NCBI GenBank assembly: GCA_030544685.1
Contig: CP086683.1
Coordinates: 1,984,001 to 2,048,000, forward strand
Direction of reading: 5' to 3'
Source: Pseudomonas sp. B21_DOA
Lineage (GTDB): Bacteria > Pseudomonadota > Gammaproteobacteria > Pseudomonadales > Pseudomonadaceae
DNA length: 64,000 bases
The translations under genes were made by a program, and so were the position numbers. Each line of letters begins with the position of its first letter. Within the stretch, counting starts at the first letter, position 1. The notes under the pieces are model-generated. The model had not been told where the DNA came from. It saw only the letters and a list, made by a program, of their open reading frames with translations, and made no database searches. Below are positions 21,101 to 29,469 of this stretch, piece after piece.

Positions 21101-21578
21101 GTTTACTTTCCATGACGAGCGTGTACGCCGAGTACTCAGTGACATAGACGAACGCACCACCAGTCTCAATGAAGTAATCGCCAGCCTGATTTATGACAAC
21201 CTGTTGAAGGCCGCAAACATTGTCAGCCTCGTGGTGCCACCGATAGGTACGGTGGTCGTCGCCGTTCAAATGATGAAGAGCATCTACGATGCATCACAGT
21301 CGCACCGACGCGGGGATTATTCCGCTGCGCTGGGACATGTACGCGATGTATTGACCGGATTGCTGACATTAGGCAAGGCTGCGGCGGCGGGCGCACCCGC
21401 AAAACAACTTACCCGGGTGCAGCGCTCGTTTCTCGACATGTTTGAAGACGCTCGGACGGTCGCCGAACTCGTTACGTATTACACCGGCCATGAAGACCCC
21501 CAGGATGAGCTGATCGGCTTCTTCAAGTCACTGATGGAAGATGCTGGCGCCGCATTGAGCAAGACCACAGTGCGCTGA
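18117..21578 (+). CDS. Large dermonecrotic-toxin-like protein (DUF6543 type)
   Basis: A 1153-residue protein resembling the Pseudomonas proteins annotated as dermonecrotic toxin domain-containing. Typical blocks are EQYLDKAHPDYAFKRAVHAR, MNCNAFSDFFNGRLS and, near the C-terminus, hydrophobic NIVSLVVPPIGTVVVAVQMM and GLLTLGKAAAAGAPAKQ. No signal peptide, RHS repeats or recognisable catalytic centre are seen. The GTG at 18117 has AAGGA about 8 nt upstream; the frame upstream is AT-rich and not protein-like. The A+T-rich 5' region suggests acquired DNA. No immunity, chaperone or secretion gene is adjacent. Toxic function is inferred from the family only. Confidence 0.7.
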   Translation: MSKLFKSLMRHSLGEQVTWAEEWEKASQAKSRLFAIIDAMPTVADTLRNLLESELARLRKNIDIDKVYINTDPAFPADENRPSGTLWEVTLYCLDNNVSPLYIDGSDGVFLLPDTFGEQFKVKTLDTLIVEDLIAAVSAGLPTALRSDIGKFWAASVQSARPDAEPSSNKQAFIEAYASVTSAELSLSVMANNFDASLGERFAYLLDGMGRGTFEVNLRPVPDYLQSLQPCFVLDNAERPEAEMPLVNESTSYLLHTPENGFELFEKNSELHEHLQGRLSVPGDQIRYLKAGQSAHRFCAEAHLKGQLDSVSALVDGREQLDTTLTSALQENQQMHVLRYGINTRFFLLWRALKRTEWPNWLVAASSDVQERYTELEDSRDQYQADYSTAFDACFSFKDYVLRTFAGWAGRVLGEQLDPEAISVHSSYTLRIAGRTIEQEDTRTLTEFIVFGLHDNDHKATLTITGAPNGSRFTAEALEQWLAHRNVRLEYAQDLASAPSVDYQEAYRNYLFSQMEFAVFVARHSGRLDSTDAEIIERVMANDSSVTIQGLKIRLHGPALKDVLMISAGGYAPSLMFIKTPAGDFELHKFSNIYAANRWLETALTSNREYAALLIHPDYLNGAGVLRVNALSQLEYSYTLDGQPVELHLDSEAPLADYVNVAYRAEVALHKAIAPAAYRAIGFEGRKRYAGLTTELKALSTVDARDNGFPTFEQFTYDAVKAQIEEILRSRGTDVAVNPDHIFVQTEDYRKSVTDVLLEGLAFEAVHPAYETKFSPKYYLVNGHPNIEKLDIRDLSSLSKTFRPGDRYAAMLKEQYLDKAHPDYAFKRAVHARKIRCEMNCNAFSDFFNGRLSSETFAAVQRVIDSLKESGGYQSIVNDNFEGDEGLYKLNVGKLGLAATWDRTVGGVYIFRLKLLSGFHDLLYTPDAPDLVSFRPIAEFIPSIRFRYGPFREYYSGRIMLVDKQVVESYFDDLVATLDTRPVLRTQNRAKLPDLFTFHDERVRRVLSDIDERTTSLNEVIASLIYDNLLKAANIVSLVVPPIGTVVVAVQMMKSIYDASQSHRRGDYSAALGHVRDVLTGLLTLGKAAAAGAPAKQLTRVQRSFLDMFEDARTVAELVTYYTGHEDPQDELIGFFKSLMEDAGAALSKTTVR

Positions 21579-21605
21579 GCCGTTTCGAGTGCTCATAGTC
21601 CGGAC

Positions 21606-22385
21606 CTATCCTTCATAACCCATCCGCCAACTCACGGCCCGCGTCGCAGCCAACAACCGCTGCGCCGCCGGGCCGTTTTCGTCGGCGTGGAACAGCGAGG
21701 TCGGGCCGACGATGGTCAGTACCGCGGCGATCTGCCCGACCGCGTTGAACACTGGCGCAGAAAGCGCATCCACACCCGGCATCAACAAACCGTGCACATG
21801 ATGCAGACCGCGTTCGCGGATCTGTTCGCACAGCGCTGCATAGGCTGTTTCGTCCTTGAGCGGATGCTCGGCGACTGCGATTTCCTGCTCGCGCAATTCA
21901 TCGGTTTCCCGGTGCGGCAGGTAAGCGCTGAACACCAGCCCGGTAGACGAGCTGAGCAGCGGCAGCACCGAACCCAATTGCGTCACCACCGTCACTGCGC
22001 GCACCGCCGGTTCGATATGCACCACAGTTGCGCCCTGATTGCCCCACACCGCGAGAAAGCAGGTTTCGTTGAGTTCGTCGCGCAACTCGGACAGCGGCAG
22101 GGCAGCGACCTTCAGCACGTCCATGCTGTTGAGTGCGGCCAGGCCCACCCGCAGCGCTTCGCGACCGAGGCCGTAATGGTTGGTGGCGGCGTTCTGTTCG
22201 GCAAATCCCGAAGCAATCAACGCTTGCAGATAGCGATGCACCTTGCTCGCCGGCATCTGCACGTGTTCGGCCAGACGCGACAGCGAAGTCGACGGTGACA
22301 ACTCGGCCAAAGCCTTGAGGATGTCGGTGCCGACCTCGGCGGAGCGGACTTTCTGTTTGCCGTTGCTGTCGCTGGTTTTTTCCAT
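21606..22385 (-). CDS. hmgR: IclR-family repressor, probably HmgR
   Basis: A 259-residue regulator with an N-terminal winged helix (VGTDILKALAELSPSTSLSR, EHVQMPASKVHRYLQALIAS) and a C-terminal IclR effector domain ending in the ATRAVSWRMGY block. The ATG at 22385 starts the protein; the longer frame adds 20 residues with no family support. It is divergent from hmgA with a strong palindrome in the gap. In P. putida, HmgR represses hmgABC and responds to homogentisate; I infer the same here from context. Confidence 0.87.
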   Translation of the reverse strand: MEKTSDSNGKQKVRSAEVGTDILKALAELSPSTSLSRLAEHVQMPASKVHRYLQALIASGFAEQNAATNHYGLGREALRVGLAALNSMDVLKVAALPLSELRDELNETCFLAVWGNQGATVVHIEPAVRAVTVVTQLGSVLPLLSSSTGLVFSAYLPHRETDELREQEIAVAEHPLKDETAYAALCEQIRERGLHHVHGLLMPGVDALSAPVFNAVGQIAAVLTIVGPTSLFHADENGPAAQRLLAATRAVSWRMGYEG

Positions 22386-22445
22386 GGGGCTGGCGGTTCC
22401 GGTTCGAATGGGCGTCTTTATAGCTTGACGCTGGATAGCGAGCAA

Positions 22446-22471
22446 ATTACGTTATGCGTAATCAGATTACG
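22446..22471. promoter_or_regulatory. Probable HmgR operator (two overlapping palindromes)
   Basis: ATTACGTTATGCGTAAT (22446-22462) is a perfect 17-bp palindrome around a 5-bp centre. CGTAATCAGATTACG (22457-22471) is a second palindrome sharing the CGTAAT half-site. It lies in the 162-bp gap between hmgR and hmgA, the right length and place for an IclR-type operator. Confidence 0.72.
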
Positions 22472-22547
22472 ATAATAACAACCCCGGCGTGCCGAGACCT
22501 CTGAGCCAGAGCGATGGGCCATTGCCGACTCCTGTTCAGGAGGCTCC

Positions 22548-23851
22548 ATGAACCTCGATTCAACCGCTCAGGCTTTGGCGTATCAGTCCGGGTTCGGCAA
22601 CGAATTCAGCTCTGAAGCGTTGCCCGGCGCGCTGCCCGTTGGCCAGAATTCCCCGCAAAAGCCCCGTACGGCCTCTACACCGAATTGTTCTCCGGCACCG
22701 CGTTCACCATGCCGCGCAGCGAAGCGCGACGCACCTGGATGTACCGGATTCAGCCATCGGCCAATCACCCGGCGTTCGTCAAACTGGAGCGTCAACTGGC
22801 GGGCGGGCCATTGGGTGAAGTAACGCCCAATCGCCTGCGCTGGAATCCACTGGAGCTGCCGACCGAACCGACGGATTTCATCGATGGCCTGGTCAGCATG
22901 GCCGCCAACGCCGGGGCTGAGAAACCGTCCGGCATCAGCATCTACAACTACACCGCCAACCGTTCGATGGAGCGTATGTTCTTCAACGCCGACGGTGAAA
23001 TGCTGCTGGTGCCGCAACTCGGCCGACTGCGCATCGCCACCGAACTGGGCGTGCTTGAAGTGGCACCGCTGGAAATCGTCGTGCTGCCGCGCGGTCTGAA
23101 ATTCCGCGTTGAACTGCTTGATCCGCAGGCGCGCGGTTACCTCGCCGAGAACCATGGCGCGCCGCTGCGCTTGCCGGATCTGGGACCGATCGGAAGCAAC
23201 GGTCTGGCCAATCCCCGGGATTTCCTCACCCCGGTCGCCGCCTACGAAAACCTCCAGCAACCGACCACCCTGGTGCAGAAATTCCTTGGCCAGTTGTGGG
23301 CCACCGAACTCAATCACTCACCGCTGAATGTGGTCGCCTGGCACGGCAACAACGTGCCGTACAAATACGACCTGCGCCGTTTCAACACCATCGGCACGGT
23401 GAGTTTCGATCATCCCGATCCGTCGATCTTCACCGTGCTGACCTCGCCGACCAGCGTGCACGGTCTGGCCAACCTCGATTTCGTGATCTTCCCGCCACGC
23501 TGGATGGTCGCCGAAAACACCTTCCGGCCACCTTGGTTCCACCGCAACCTGATGAACGAATTCATGGGCCTGATCCAGGGCGAATACGACGCCAAGGCCG
23601 AAGGCTTCGTGCCCGGTGGCGCTTCGCTGCACAGCTGCATGAGCGCCCACGGTCCGGACGGCGAGACCTGCACCAAAGCGATCAATGCCGAACTGAAACC
23701 CACGAAAATCGACAACACCATGGCCTTCATGTTCGAGACCAGCCAGGTGCTGCGCCCAAGCCGTTTCGCCCTCGACTGCCCACAATTGCAATCCAGTTAC
23801 GACGGCTGCTGGGCGACACTGCCCGCCACGTTCGACCCGACCCGGAGATAA
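22548..23851 (+). CDS. hmgA: Homogentisate 1,2-dioxygenase, one frameshift
   Basis: Fe(II) enzyme opening the ring of homogentisate to maleylacetoacetate in tyrosine and phenylalanine breakdown. About 434 residues. [19 protein letters not shown] opens the protein; the iron region has [18 protein letters not shown] and the ligand-bearing [16 protein letters not shown]. The frame breaks at 22661-22665; one added base restores [19 protein letters not shown] 22548 has AGGAGG just upstream. It leads the hmgA-fahA-maiA operon, 3 bp before fahA. Confidence 0.95.
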
Positions 23852-23854
23852 CTC

Positions 23855-25152
23855 ATGACACACAATTCCATTACCCGCAGCTGGGTCGCTTCGGCCAACG
23901 GTCACAGTGATTTCCCTTGCAGAACCTGCCGCTGGGCGTGTTCAGCGTGAACGGTTCGACGCCTCGCGCAGGCGTGGCGATCGGCGAGCACATCTTCGAT
24001 TTGCAAGTCGCGCTTGAGGCCGGTCTGTTCGACGGCGTTGCACGCAGTGCCGTGGAAGCCATGCACGGCGGGCAATTGAACGCGTTCTTCGCACTCGGCC
24101 GTGAAGCGCGGGTGGCCCTGCGCGAACGCCTGTTCGAACTGTTCAGTGAAGGCAGCACCCTGCGGGGCAACATCGAAGCGCAAGGTGCGACAGTGCTGCC
24201 ACTGGCTGCCGATTGCCAGATGCACTTGCCGGCGCGTATCAGCGATTACACCGACTTCTACGTCGGCATTGAGCACGCGCAGAACGTCGGCAAATTGTTC
24301 CGCCCGGATAACCCGCTGCTGCCGAACTACAAGCACGTGCCGATCGGTTACCACGGCCGCGCATCCACGGTGCGAGCCTCCGGCACCGACGTGCGCCGGC
24401 CGAAAGGCCAGACGCTGCCGGCCGGGCAGACCGAACCGGTATTCGGACCCTGCGCACGTCTGGATTACGAACTTGAACTGGGCATCTGGATCGGCCCGGG
24501 CAACGAGATGGGTGAGCCGATTGCCATCGCTGACGCCGCCGAGCACATCGCCGGTTTCTGCCTCGACTGGTCGGCGCGGGATATCCAGGCTTGGGAATAC
24601 CAGCCGCTCGGGCCGTTTCTGTCGAAAAGCTTCATCACCAGCGTCTCGCCGTGGGTGGTGACGGCCGAAGCGCTCGAGCCATTCCGCACGGCGCAACCTG
24701 CGCGCCCCGAAGGTGATCCGCAGCCGCTGCCGTATCTGCTCGACAAGCGTGATCAGGACGGCGGCGCCTTCGATATCGAGTTGGAAGTGCTGCTGCGCAC
24801 CGAAGCCATGCGCGAGCAGAATCTACCCGCCCATCGCCTGACCCTCAGCAACACCCGTTATATGTACTGGACTGTGGCGCAAATGGTCGCGCATCACAGC
24901 GTCAACGGCTGTCAGTTGCAGGCGGGTGACCTGTTCGGTTCGGGCACTTTGTCCGGCCCGGAAAACGGCCAGTTTGGGAGCTTGCTGGAGATCACTGAGG
25001 GCGGTAAGAAACCGATCGAACTGGCGTCCGGCGAAGTGCGCAAGTTCCTCGAGGACGGTGACGAAATCATCTTGCGCGCCCGCTGCGCCCGCGAAGGATT
25101 TGCTTCGATCGGCTTCGGCGAATGTCGCGGCACCGTGATCGCTGCACGCTGA
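23855..25152 (+). CDS. fahA: Fumarylacetoacetase, one frameshift
   Basis: Hydrolyses fumarylacetoacetate to fumarate and acetoacetate, the last step of the pathway. About 432 residues. The start MTHNSITRSWVASANGHSDF is in one frame and the rest, from LQNLPLGVFSVNG, in another; one C added to the run 23914-23916 joins them. Catalytic and metal features include DYTDFYVGIEHAQNVG, YHGRASTV, DYELELGIWIG and SARDIQAWEYQPLGPFLSKS. It is followed after 12 bp by maiA. Confidence 0.95.
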
Positions 25153-25164
25153 CGGGAGCGTCTC

Positions 25165-25803
25165 ATGGATCTCTTTACCTATTACCGTTCCACCTCGTCG
25201 TACCGGGTGCGCATTGCGCTGGCATTGAAAGGGCTCGATTACCAGGCGCTGCCGGTCAACCTGATCGCACCGTCGGGTGGTGAACATCGGCAAGCGGCGT
25301 ATCTGGCGCTCAATCCGCAGGGTCGGGTGCCGACATTGCGCACCGATGACGGCGCGCTGCTGATTCAGTCGCCGGCGATCATCGAGTATCTGGAGGAACG
25401 TTATCCACAGGTGCCGTTGCTGCCGGATGATCTTGTCGCGCGTGCGCAGGTGCGAGCTGTCGCGGCGGTGATCGGCTGCGATGTGCATCCGCTGCACAAC
25501 GTCAGCGTGCTCAATCGCCTGCGCCAGTCGGGGCAGGATGAGGCGCAGGTGGTGGAGTGGATCAGCCACTGGATCAGCCAAGGTCTGGCGACGGTGGAGC
25601 AGTTGATCGGCGACAGCGGTTTCTGTTTTGGCGAATGGCCGTGTGTGGCGGATGTGTATCTGATTGCGCAGTTGTATGCCGCAGAGCGGTTCAACGTCAG
25701 CGTGGAGGCTTATCCAAAGATTTGCCGCGTGGCTGCATTGGCGGCTGAACATCCGGCGTTCATCAAGGCGCATCCTGCCAACCAGCCAGACACCCCTAAA
25801 TGA
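25165..25803 (+). CDS. maiA: Maleylacetoacetate isomerase
   Basis: Zeta-class glutathione transferase converting maleylacetoacetate to fumarylacetoacetate with glutathione. The 212-residue protein begins LFTYYRSTSSYRVRIALALK with the SSxxxRVRI active-site motif. It continues with NPQGRVPTL, QSPAIIEYLEERYP and the helical domain DVHPLHNVSVLN. A GGGAG site precedes the ATG. It ends the hmg operon; a palindromic repeat element follows. Confidence 0.95.
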   Translation: MDLFTYYRSTSSYRVRIALALKGLDYQALPVNLIAPSGGEHRQAAYLALNPQGRVPTLRTDDGALLIQSPAIIEYLEERYPQVPLLPDDLVARAQVRAVAAVIGCDVHPLHNVSVLNRLRQSGQDEAQVVEWISHWISQGLATVEQLIGDSGFCFGEWPCVADVYLIAQLYAAERFNVSVEAYPKICRVAALAAEHPAFIKAHPANQPDTPK

Positions 25804-25804
25804 G

Positions 25805-25901
25805 CGTTCCCACGCTCTGCGTGGGAATGCATCTCGTGACGCTCTGCGTCACATTGGACGCAGAGCGTCCGGGCGGCATTCCCACGCGGAGCGTGGGAAC
25901 G
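25805..25901. repeat. Palindromic intergenic repeat (CGTTCCCACGC family)
   Basis: Outer arms CGTTCCCACGCTCTGCGTGG and its inverted relative ending at 25901 enclose two smaller hairpins (GTGACGCTCTGCGTCAC and GGACGCAGAGCGTCC). This is a REP-type element of a different family from the GAGCCTGCTC copies. It sits between maiA and the MFS gene. Confidence 0.85.
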
Positions 25902-25926
25902 ATCAAACAAAAACAGGTACCTTGCG

Positions 25927-27297
25927 ATGCATAACCAGATTGCCAGCTTCCGCGCGGCGCTCGACGCCCGGCCTGTGTCCCGCTATCAATGGGTGCTTCT
26001 GATCCTGCTGGCGTTGTTGCTGGTCACCGATGGCTATGACGCCCAGGTGCTCGGTTATGTGGTGCCCGCGCTGGCTCAGGACTGGGGTCTGGAAAAGTCT
26101 GCGTTCGGCCCGGTGTTCAGCGCCAACCTGCTCGGCCTCACCCTCGGGTCTCTCGCGGTTACGCCACTGGCTGACCGTTTCGGTGTGCGGCGAATTCTGC
26201 TCGCCTGCGTGCTGATCTACGCCACGCTGACGGTGCTGATGGTGTTCGCCGATTCGCTCAACACGCTGATGATCGCGCGATTCATCTGCGGCATCGGCAT
26301 GGGCGGCGCAATGCCCAGCGCGATGGCCTTGATGTCGGAATATTCGCCACCGCGTCTGCGCACCTTGATGGTGACGCTGGCTGCCTGTGGGTTCTCGTTC
26401 GGTGGGGCGGCGGGCGGTTTTGTCGCGGCCGGTTTTATCGATCAGTTCGGTTGGCAGGCAGTGTTCCTCGCGGGCGGCGTGACGCCGTTGCTGCTGTTCC
26501 CGTTTCTCTGGTGGATGCTCCCGGAATCGCTGCCACGTTTGCTGCGTGATGCACCGCCGTATGCTCGGCTGCGCAAGGTCACCGCGCGGATGTTGCCGGA
26601 CTGGCAGCCACCAGTGGCAAGCGTCGAGCAGAACGCGCGCGAGCAGGGCAGCAAACTGACGGTGGTCGAGTTGTTTCGCAACGGCTATGCGCGGCCGACC
26701 CTACTGATCTGGGCGACGTTTTTTGTCAGCCTGATTCTGTTGTATTTCATGATCAGCTGGCTGCCCACGCTGCTGCTGGAAAGCGGATTGAAACTCAACG
26801 AAGCCAACCTGGTGACGTCGATGTTCCTGTTCGCCGGGACCCTGGGCGCGATTTGCATGGCCTGGTTCGCCGACCGGTTGCAACGCAAGGTGCGCCTGTT
26901 GTCCGGCGTACTGGCAGGGGCGGCGCTGTGCACGATTCTGCTCGGGCTCAACCACGACGATCCGCGTTTTCTGGTGGCCTGTGTGTTTGCCGCCGGGTTC
27001 TGCATCATTGGCGGGCAACTGACGCTGAATGCCTTTGCCAGCAATTTCTACCCGGCTCATGTGCGCGCCACCGGTACCGGTTGGGCATTGGGCGTAGGCC
27101 GATTCGGTTCGATCCTCGGGCCGCTGTTCGGCAGTCTGCTGCTGGCGATGCACATTCCGGTGGAGCAGATTTTCTTCTTCTGCGCGATCCCGGCGGTGAT
27201 TGCCGCGCTGCTGATCATTCAGGTGCGCTCGCCGACTGATGCCTCCCGAGCCACCGTGGGAGCGAGCCTGCTCGCGAAGAACGATAACGTGGTTTGA
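25927..27297 (+). CDS. MFS transporter of the aromatic acid:H+ symporter (AAHS) type
   Basis: A 456-residue inner-membrane transporter with twelve predicted helices. TM1 has the AAHS motif DGYDAQVLGYVVPAL with the key aspartates; PLADRFGVRRI is the MFS loop 2-3 motif, and DRLQRKVRL its second-half counterpart. PcaK and BenK belong to this family. Its place after hmgA-fahA-maiA suggests import of an aromatic acid that feeds the pathway (inference). The last codons (GASLLAK) are encoded by a REP copy, so the natural C-terminus has probably been extended. Confidence 0.87.
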   Translation: MHNQIASFRAALDARPVSRYQWVLLILLALLLVTDGYDAQVLGYVVPALAQDWGLEKSAFGPVFSANLLGLTLGSLAVTPLADRFGVRRILLACVLIYATLTVLMVFADSLNTLMIARFICGIGMGGAMPSAMALMSEYSPPRLRTLMVTLAACGFSFGGAAGGFVAAGFIDQFGWQAVFLAGGVTPLLLFPFLWWMLPESLPRLLRDAPPYARLRKVTARMLPDWQPPVASVEQNAREQGSKLTVVELFRNGYARPTLLIWATFFVSLILLYFMISWLPTLLLESGLKLNEANLVTSMFLFAGTLGAICMAWFADRLQRKVRLLSGVLAGAALCTILLGLNHDDPRFLVACVFAAGFCIIGGQLTLNAFASNFYPAHVRATGTGWALGVGRFGSILGPLFGSLLLAMHIPVEQIFFFCAIPAVIAALLIIQVRSPTDASRATVGASLLAKNDNVV

Positions 27298-27341
27298 CCG
27301 GAGACCGAGGTGCCTGCTTCGCGAGCAGGCTCGCTCCCACA
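27256..27341. repeat. REPIN overlapping the 3' end of the MFS gene
   Basis: The left REP (GTGGGAGCGAGCCTGCTCGC from 27256) lies in the coding frame and the stop codon falls in the loop. The right, inverted REP ends at 27341. The unit has the usual doublet spacing. Confidence 0.88.
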
Positions 27342-27387
27342 CAGGTTTGTGTGGGCTCAAGGATGGGGACAAGCCTGCGGAAGGTGG

Positions 27388-28191
27388 TCAATGCACGACG
27401 GAGTTGGGCGGCAGATGACCGAGGCGTTCGGTCAGGCGCAGGCGCTGGATCGGATCTTCGCTGAGCAACAGCGCGTGCTCCAGATCGAAGCGTTCAGCGT
27501 TCGGACAATCCAGCCGTTGATACAAACTGGCGCGAGCCATGTAATCGGCAGCCTTCGCGCCACCCAGTTCGAGCACTCGTTCCGCGTCGATCAGCGCGGC
27601 GATGTGATCGTCGTGGGTCAGATGCAATTGGCGCAGGTTGCGCGACAGGCGCTGGAGCATCTGCACTGGCGTCGCGGTGAGCAGATGCTCGGCGCTGAGC
27701 TGCATGTTCGGTCCGTATTGACGTTGCAACAGCTCGCGACAGTCGTTGGGATACAAGCGTCGACCTCCGCAAGGGTCGAGCAAGTGGTCGGCGCCGGGTA
27801 CCCGCAACAGGAAATGCCCGGGGAAGTTGACCCCGACCAAAGGAATCTCGAGGCCATGCGCCAGTTCCAGTGCGATCAACGCCAATGCCAACGGCTGACC
27901 CCGCTGGGTGTGTAACACACGATGCAGCAGCGCTGCCTGTGGACGCAGCGGCAGGAAATCATCCTGGGCGAAGCCGAGATCGACCATGCGCCGCAACAGC
28001 GGTTGCGCCAGTTCGCTGACCGGCAGCATCGGCAGGCCGTAGCTGACGCGTAATTGCAGATCCTTGAAGGTACGCAACCATGTCTCGGGCTCGAGAGTTT
28101 TGTCGTGCTCGGCACTTATCCACAGCGCAGCTTCCAGCAGGGCTGGCGGTGAACGATGCAGGCATTCGAAAAAGCGTTGGCGCGCACTCAT
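27388..28191 (-). CDS. SirB1-like transglutaminase-core/TPR protein
   Basis: A 267-residue cytoplasmic protein with a SirB1-N domain: LHRVLHTQRGQPLALALIAL, GVNFPGHFLLRVPG and FLLRV-DHLLDPCGGR, which resembles the transglutaminase core. A C-terminal TPR-like region follows (RLSRNLRQLHLTHDD, ADYMARASLYQRLDCPNAER). I chose the ATG at 28191 because GGAGG lies upstream; the longer frame adds 47 unrelated residues. Known relatives lie beside prmC in enterics, not here. Enzymatic activity is doubtful. Confidence 0.82.
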   Translation of the reverse strand: MSARQRFFECLHRSPPALLEAALWISAEHDKTLEPETWLRTFKDLQLRVSYGLPMLPVSELAQPLLRRMVDLGFAQDDFLPLRPQAALLHRVLHTQRGQPLALALIALELAHGLEIPLVGVNFPGHFLLRVPGADHLLDPCGGRRLYPNDCRELLQRQYGPNMQLSAEHLLTATPVQMLQRLSRNLRQLHLTHDDHIAALIDAERVLELGGAKAADYMARASLYQRLDCPNAERFDLEHALLLSEDPIQRLRLTERLGHLPPNSVVH

Positions 28192-28375
28192 CTGAATCTC
28201 CCTCCAATGCCTCGTTTTAGCCCCGTCCGGGTTGTTCGTCCAGTACCGGGCGCGTTGAGCGCAAGTTATCGCGGCGTAACATTGTCCGCTCGGCGGCTCA
28301 TGCCGGTGTGCGCCAGCAATTTTCAGGGGCAAGCCTATACTGGCGTTCTACAAGAAGTGATTCGGGAGCCTGTCG

Positions 28376-29395
28376 ATGTTCGCTCTCATGCAAAGCACTC
28401 GCCTGGAATCGCTGCACCTTAGCGTCGACCCGGTCACCGGGTTGAAGGCGGTCATTGCCATTCATGACAGCCACCTGGGGCCAGCCCTGGGCGGCTGCCG
28501 TTACCTTGCCTATCCCAACGACGAAGCTGCGGTCGAGGATGCCATTCGCCTGGCGCAAAACATGAGCTACAAAGCGGCGCTCGCCGGCCTCGCGCAGGGC
28601 GGCGGGGTGGCGGTGATCGTGCGCCCGGTGCATGTCGAGAATCGCGCCGCGTTGTTCGAGGCTTTCGGTCGTTGCATCGAGCAACTCGACGGCCGCTACA
28701 TCACCGCCATCGACAGCGGTACTTCAGTGGCCGACATGGACTGCATCGCCCAGCAGACCCGGCATGTCACCAGCACCACCTCGGCAGGCGACCCGGCACC
28801 GCACGCGGCCATGGGCGTGTTCACCGGCATTCGCGCCACGGCGATGGCGCGCTTGGGCAGCGACAACCTCGAAGGTTTGCGCATTGCCATTCAGGGGCTT
28901 GGCAATGTCGGTTACGCGCTCGCGGAGCAGCTGCACGCGGCAGGCGCCGAATTACTGGTCAGTGACATTGATCACGGCAAGGTGCAACTGGCAATGGAAC
29001 AGCTCAACGCGCACCCGATCGCTAACGATGCATTGCTCAGCACGCCGTGCGACATTCTCGCGCCTTGCGGTTTGGGCGGGGTGCTTAATAGTCACAGCGT
29101 TTCACAGCTACGTTGTTCAGCAGTGGCCGGTTCGGCGAACAATCAACTTTCCCACCTGGATGTGGCGGATCAGCTGGAACGGCGCGGCATTCTTTATGCG
29201 CCGGATTATGTGATCAATGCCGGTGGGCTGATCTACGTTTCGCTGAAACATCGCGGTGAGGAATTGCCGACCATCACGGCGCATCTGTCGAAAATCAGTT
29301 CGCGGTTGACCGAAGTTTTTGCCCACGCGCAGGCGGAAAAGCGTTCGCCGGCGCGGGTGGCGGATGAGTTGGCGGAGAAGGTTTTGTATCGCTGA
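28376..29395 (+). CDS. Leucine/Glu/Phe/Val dehydrogenase family protein lacking the catalytic lysine
   Basis: A 339-residue relative of leucine dehydrogenase. The substrate domain has LGPALGGCRY, MSYKAALAG and ITAIDSGTSVADMD; the NAD domain has IQGLGNVGYALAEQLHAAGA. In active enzymes the glycine loop reads GGGK with the catalytic lysine; here it reads GLAQGGGVAVI, with valine at that position. The other lysine (SYK) and the aspartate of AIDSG remain. The protein may be inactive, altered or regulatory. A long hairpin follows the stop. Confidence 0.83.
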   Translation: MFALMQSTRLESLHLSVDPVTGLKAVIAIHDSHLGPALGGCRYLAYPNDEAAVEDAIRLAQNMSYKAALAGLAQGGGVAVIVRPVHVENRAALFEAFGRCIEQLDGRYITAIDSGTSVADMDCIAQQTRHVTSTTSAGDPAPHAAMGVFTGIRATAMARLGSDNLEGLRIAIQGLGNVGYALAEQLHAAGAELLVSDIDHGKVQLAMEQLNAHPIANDALLSTPCDILAPCGLGGVLNSHSVSQLRCSAVAGSANNQLSHLDVADQLERRGILYAPDYVINAGGLIYVSLKHRGEELPTITAHLSKISSRLTEVFAHAQAEKRSPARVADELAEKVLYR

Positions 29396-29400
29396 AAGCA

Positions 29401-29467
29401 AAAGATCGCAGCCTTCGGCAGCTCCTCCACTCGGAATGCAGGAGCTGCCGAAGGCTGCGATCTTTTT
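29401..29467. terminator. Bidirectional hairpin terminator / GATCGCAGCCTTCGGC repeat
   Basis: A perfect 26-bp inverted repeat (29401-29426 and 29440-29465) with a 13-nt loop, A-run on the left and T-run on the right. It lies between two convergent genes and can stop both. The same arm motif recurs near 50111 and 51349. Confidence 0.85.
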
Positions 29468-29469
29468 AA

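Noticed and set aside
22548..25152. hmgA and fahA as pseudogenes
   Set aside because: Each break is one base in a run, the rest of each protein is fully conserved-looking, and the same type of break occurs in many unrelated genes of the window.
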